Shown: positions 4,928 through 5,450 of the stretch, piece after piece
Numbering within the stretch: position 1 is the stretch's first letter
Layout of the letters: each line of letters begins with the position of its first letter
Source: Verrucomicrobia bacterium UBA4286
GTDB taxonomy: Bacteria > Verrucomicrobiota > Kiritimatiellia > RFP12 > UBA1067
NCBI GenBank assembly: GCA_002395905.1
Contig: DGVK01000169.1
Location: 1 to 5,450, forward strand
Direction of reading: 5' to 3'
Length of the DNA stretch: 5,450 nucleotides
The notes under the pieces: generated by a model
The model's input: only the letters and a program-made list of their open reading frames with translations
Database searches by the model: none
Told to the model about the DNA's origin: nothing
Position numbers and translations under genes: made by a program

Positions 4928-5450
4928 ATCGTGTTGCGTTTTCTGCCGCGATGCTTTGCCTGGCATCTGTTGGCGGTGTGGAGCCGCCGTTGCCGAGGGT
5001 ATGGATGAGTACCGTGTGGCGTGAGCCAGCCGAAGAGGTCATTCGTCTTTGCGCCGAGCAGGGCGTGGACGCGGTGGAAGTGCCGACATGGAGCAAGGAG
5101 TTGTGCGAAAGGCTGCTTCCGCTTCTTCGCAAGTACAACGTCAAGGGATTCACGTCTTCGGGCAGCGACACGTCCATGGACTCGAGCGAGGCCGTCCGGC
5201 GCGGAAGACCCTGTGAACGTGCCGTGTTCACCGGAGGCGCGTATCGAGGGCTCGCCATAGACCGCAATCTGTTTTCATTCACCGCCGCACCGCACGAAAT
5301 CATCGTGGAGCCGCCCGTCTATTCGAAGGGGCAGCCCTACACACGGCGCTCGAAGGGTGCGGACGGCAAGGATGCAGTGACGAAGAGCGGACACTACTTC
5401 GGCTCGTTCCGTCCGACCGGACTTGCCGAGATCATAGTGCCGGAGCGTCT
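4921..5450 (+). CDS. Secreted protein of unrecognised family, possible (beta/alpha)-barrel-type N-terminus (partial, 3' end outside window)
   Basis: The frame is open from here to the window edge: 176 complete codons with no stop. Residues 1-19 look like a signal peptide (MKYRVAFSAAMLCLASVGG). Residues about 26-80 alternate strand and helix: RVWMSTV, a helix at AEEVIRLCAEQG, VDAVEVPT, a helix at KELCERLLPLLRKYN, and VKGFTSS. That resembles the first turns of a TIM-like barrel as in many glycoside hydrolases and sugar isomerases. From about 101 the pattern becomes beta-rich (AVFTGGAYRGLAIDRNLFSF, HEIIVEPPVY, YFGSF, LAEIIVPER). I do not recognise the family and see no catalytic motif in this part. 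The second ATG (4921) is chosen because it directly precedes the signal peptide. The identical ribosome site at 4887-4891 could also drive ATG 4897, adding MKFKVGVE. It lies 32 bases (or 8 from ATG 4897) after the preceding stop, so it is very likely cotranscribed with the large secreted protein and under the same operator. Confidence 0.75.
   Translation, partial: MKYRVAFSAAMLCLASVGGVEPPLPRVWMSTVWREPAEEVIRLCAEQGVDAVEVPTWSKELCERLLPLLRKYNVKGFTSSGSDTSMDSSEAVRRGRPCERAVFTGGAYRGLAIDRNLFSFTAAPHEIIVEPPVYSKGQPYTRRSKGADGKDAVTKSGHYFGSFRPTGLAEIIVPER

Noticed and set aside
1..5450. CRISPR array, tRNA, rRNA or insertion-sequence ends
   Set aside because: No regularly spaced repeats, no cloverleaf-like or rRNA sequence, and no transposase or terminal inverted repeats were found. 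The only DNA-level tandem repeats are the operator pair and the 24-bp duplication.

Overview
The window is about 58-60% GC by eye and holds three genes around one divergent control region. A hybrid sugar-sensing regulator is read leftwards (1259 to 81). A very large secreted beta-strand-repeat protein (1412-4888) and, almost touching it, the start of a second secreted protein (4921 or 4897 to beyond 5450) are read rightwards. The set suggests an uncultured PVC-group bacterium, most likely a gut Kiritimatiellota/Verrucomicrobiota-type organism: a XylR-type LacI/AraC hybrid regulator, a giant autotransporter-associated-repeat protein with no membrane barrel, and a secreted protein of no familiar class. 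This placement is inference from gene style; no marker gene is present.

Region by region. 1-80 has no supportable gene: it holds a GC-rich 8-bp stem-loop (22-42) and a GTGCCTGTCCCC motif. 81-1259 (minus) encodes a 392-aa regulator with an N-terminal LacI-like ligand-binding domain and a C-terminal double-HTH AraC domain, the same length and order as E. coli XylR. 1260-1411 is the divergent control region. It carries a regulator promoter with TATAAT only 10 bp from the ATG (probably a leaderless mRNA), a two-copy direct repeat of 16 bp spaced 22 bp start to start (1321-1358) that looks like an AraC-type operator, and a rightward extended -10 (TGGTATAAT, 1378-1386) lacking a good -35, followed by a Shine-Dalgarno sequence at 1397-1401. 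1412-4888 encodes a 1158-aa exported, Gly/Ser/Thr-rich beta-helix protein. 4880-4927 is a perfect 24-bp tandem duplication that copies the ribosome-binding site and start codon of the next gene. 4921-5450 is the 5' part of that gene, open through the window edge.

Working model (inference): the regulator binds a sugar in the cytoplasm, then its AraC domain occupies the tandem operator just upstream of the weak rightward promoter. This would switch on an operon for a cell-surface or secreted beta-helix protein and a second exported protein, possibly for attachment to or processing of a glycan. The most unusual features are the 24-bp in-frame duplication giving two identical start sites for one exported protein, the clean tandem operator, and the pair of nearly identical 15-bp -10 regions facing away from each other.
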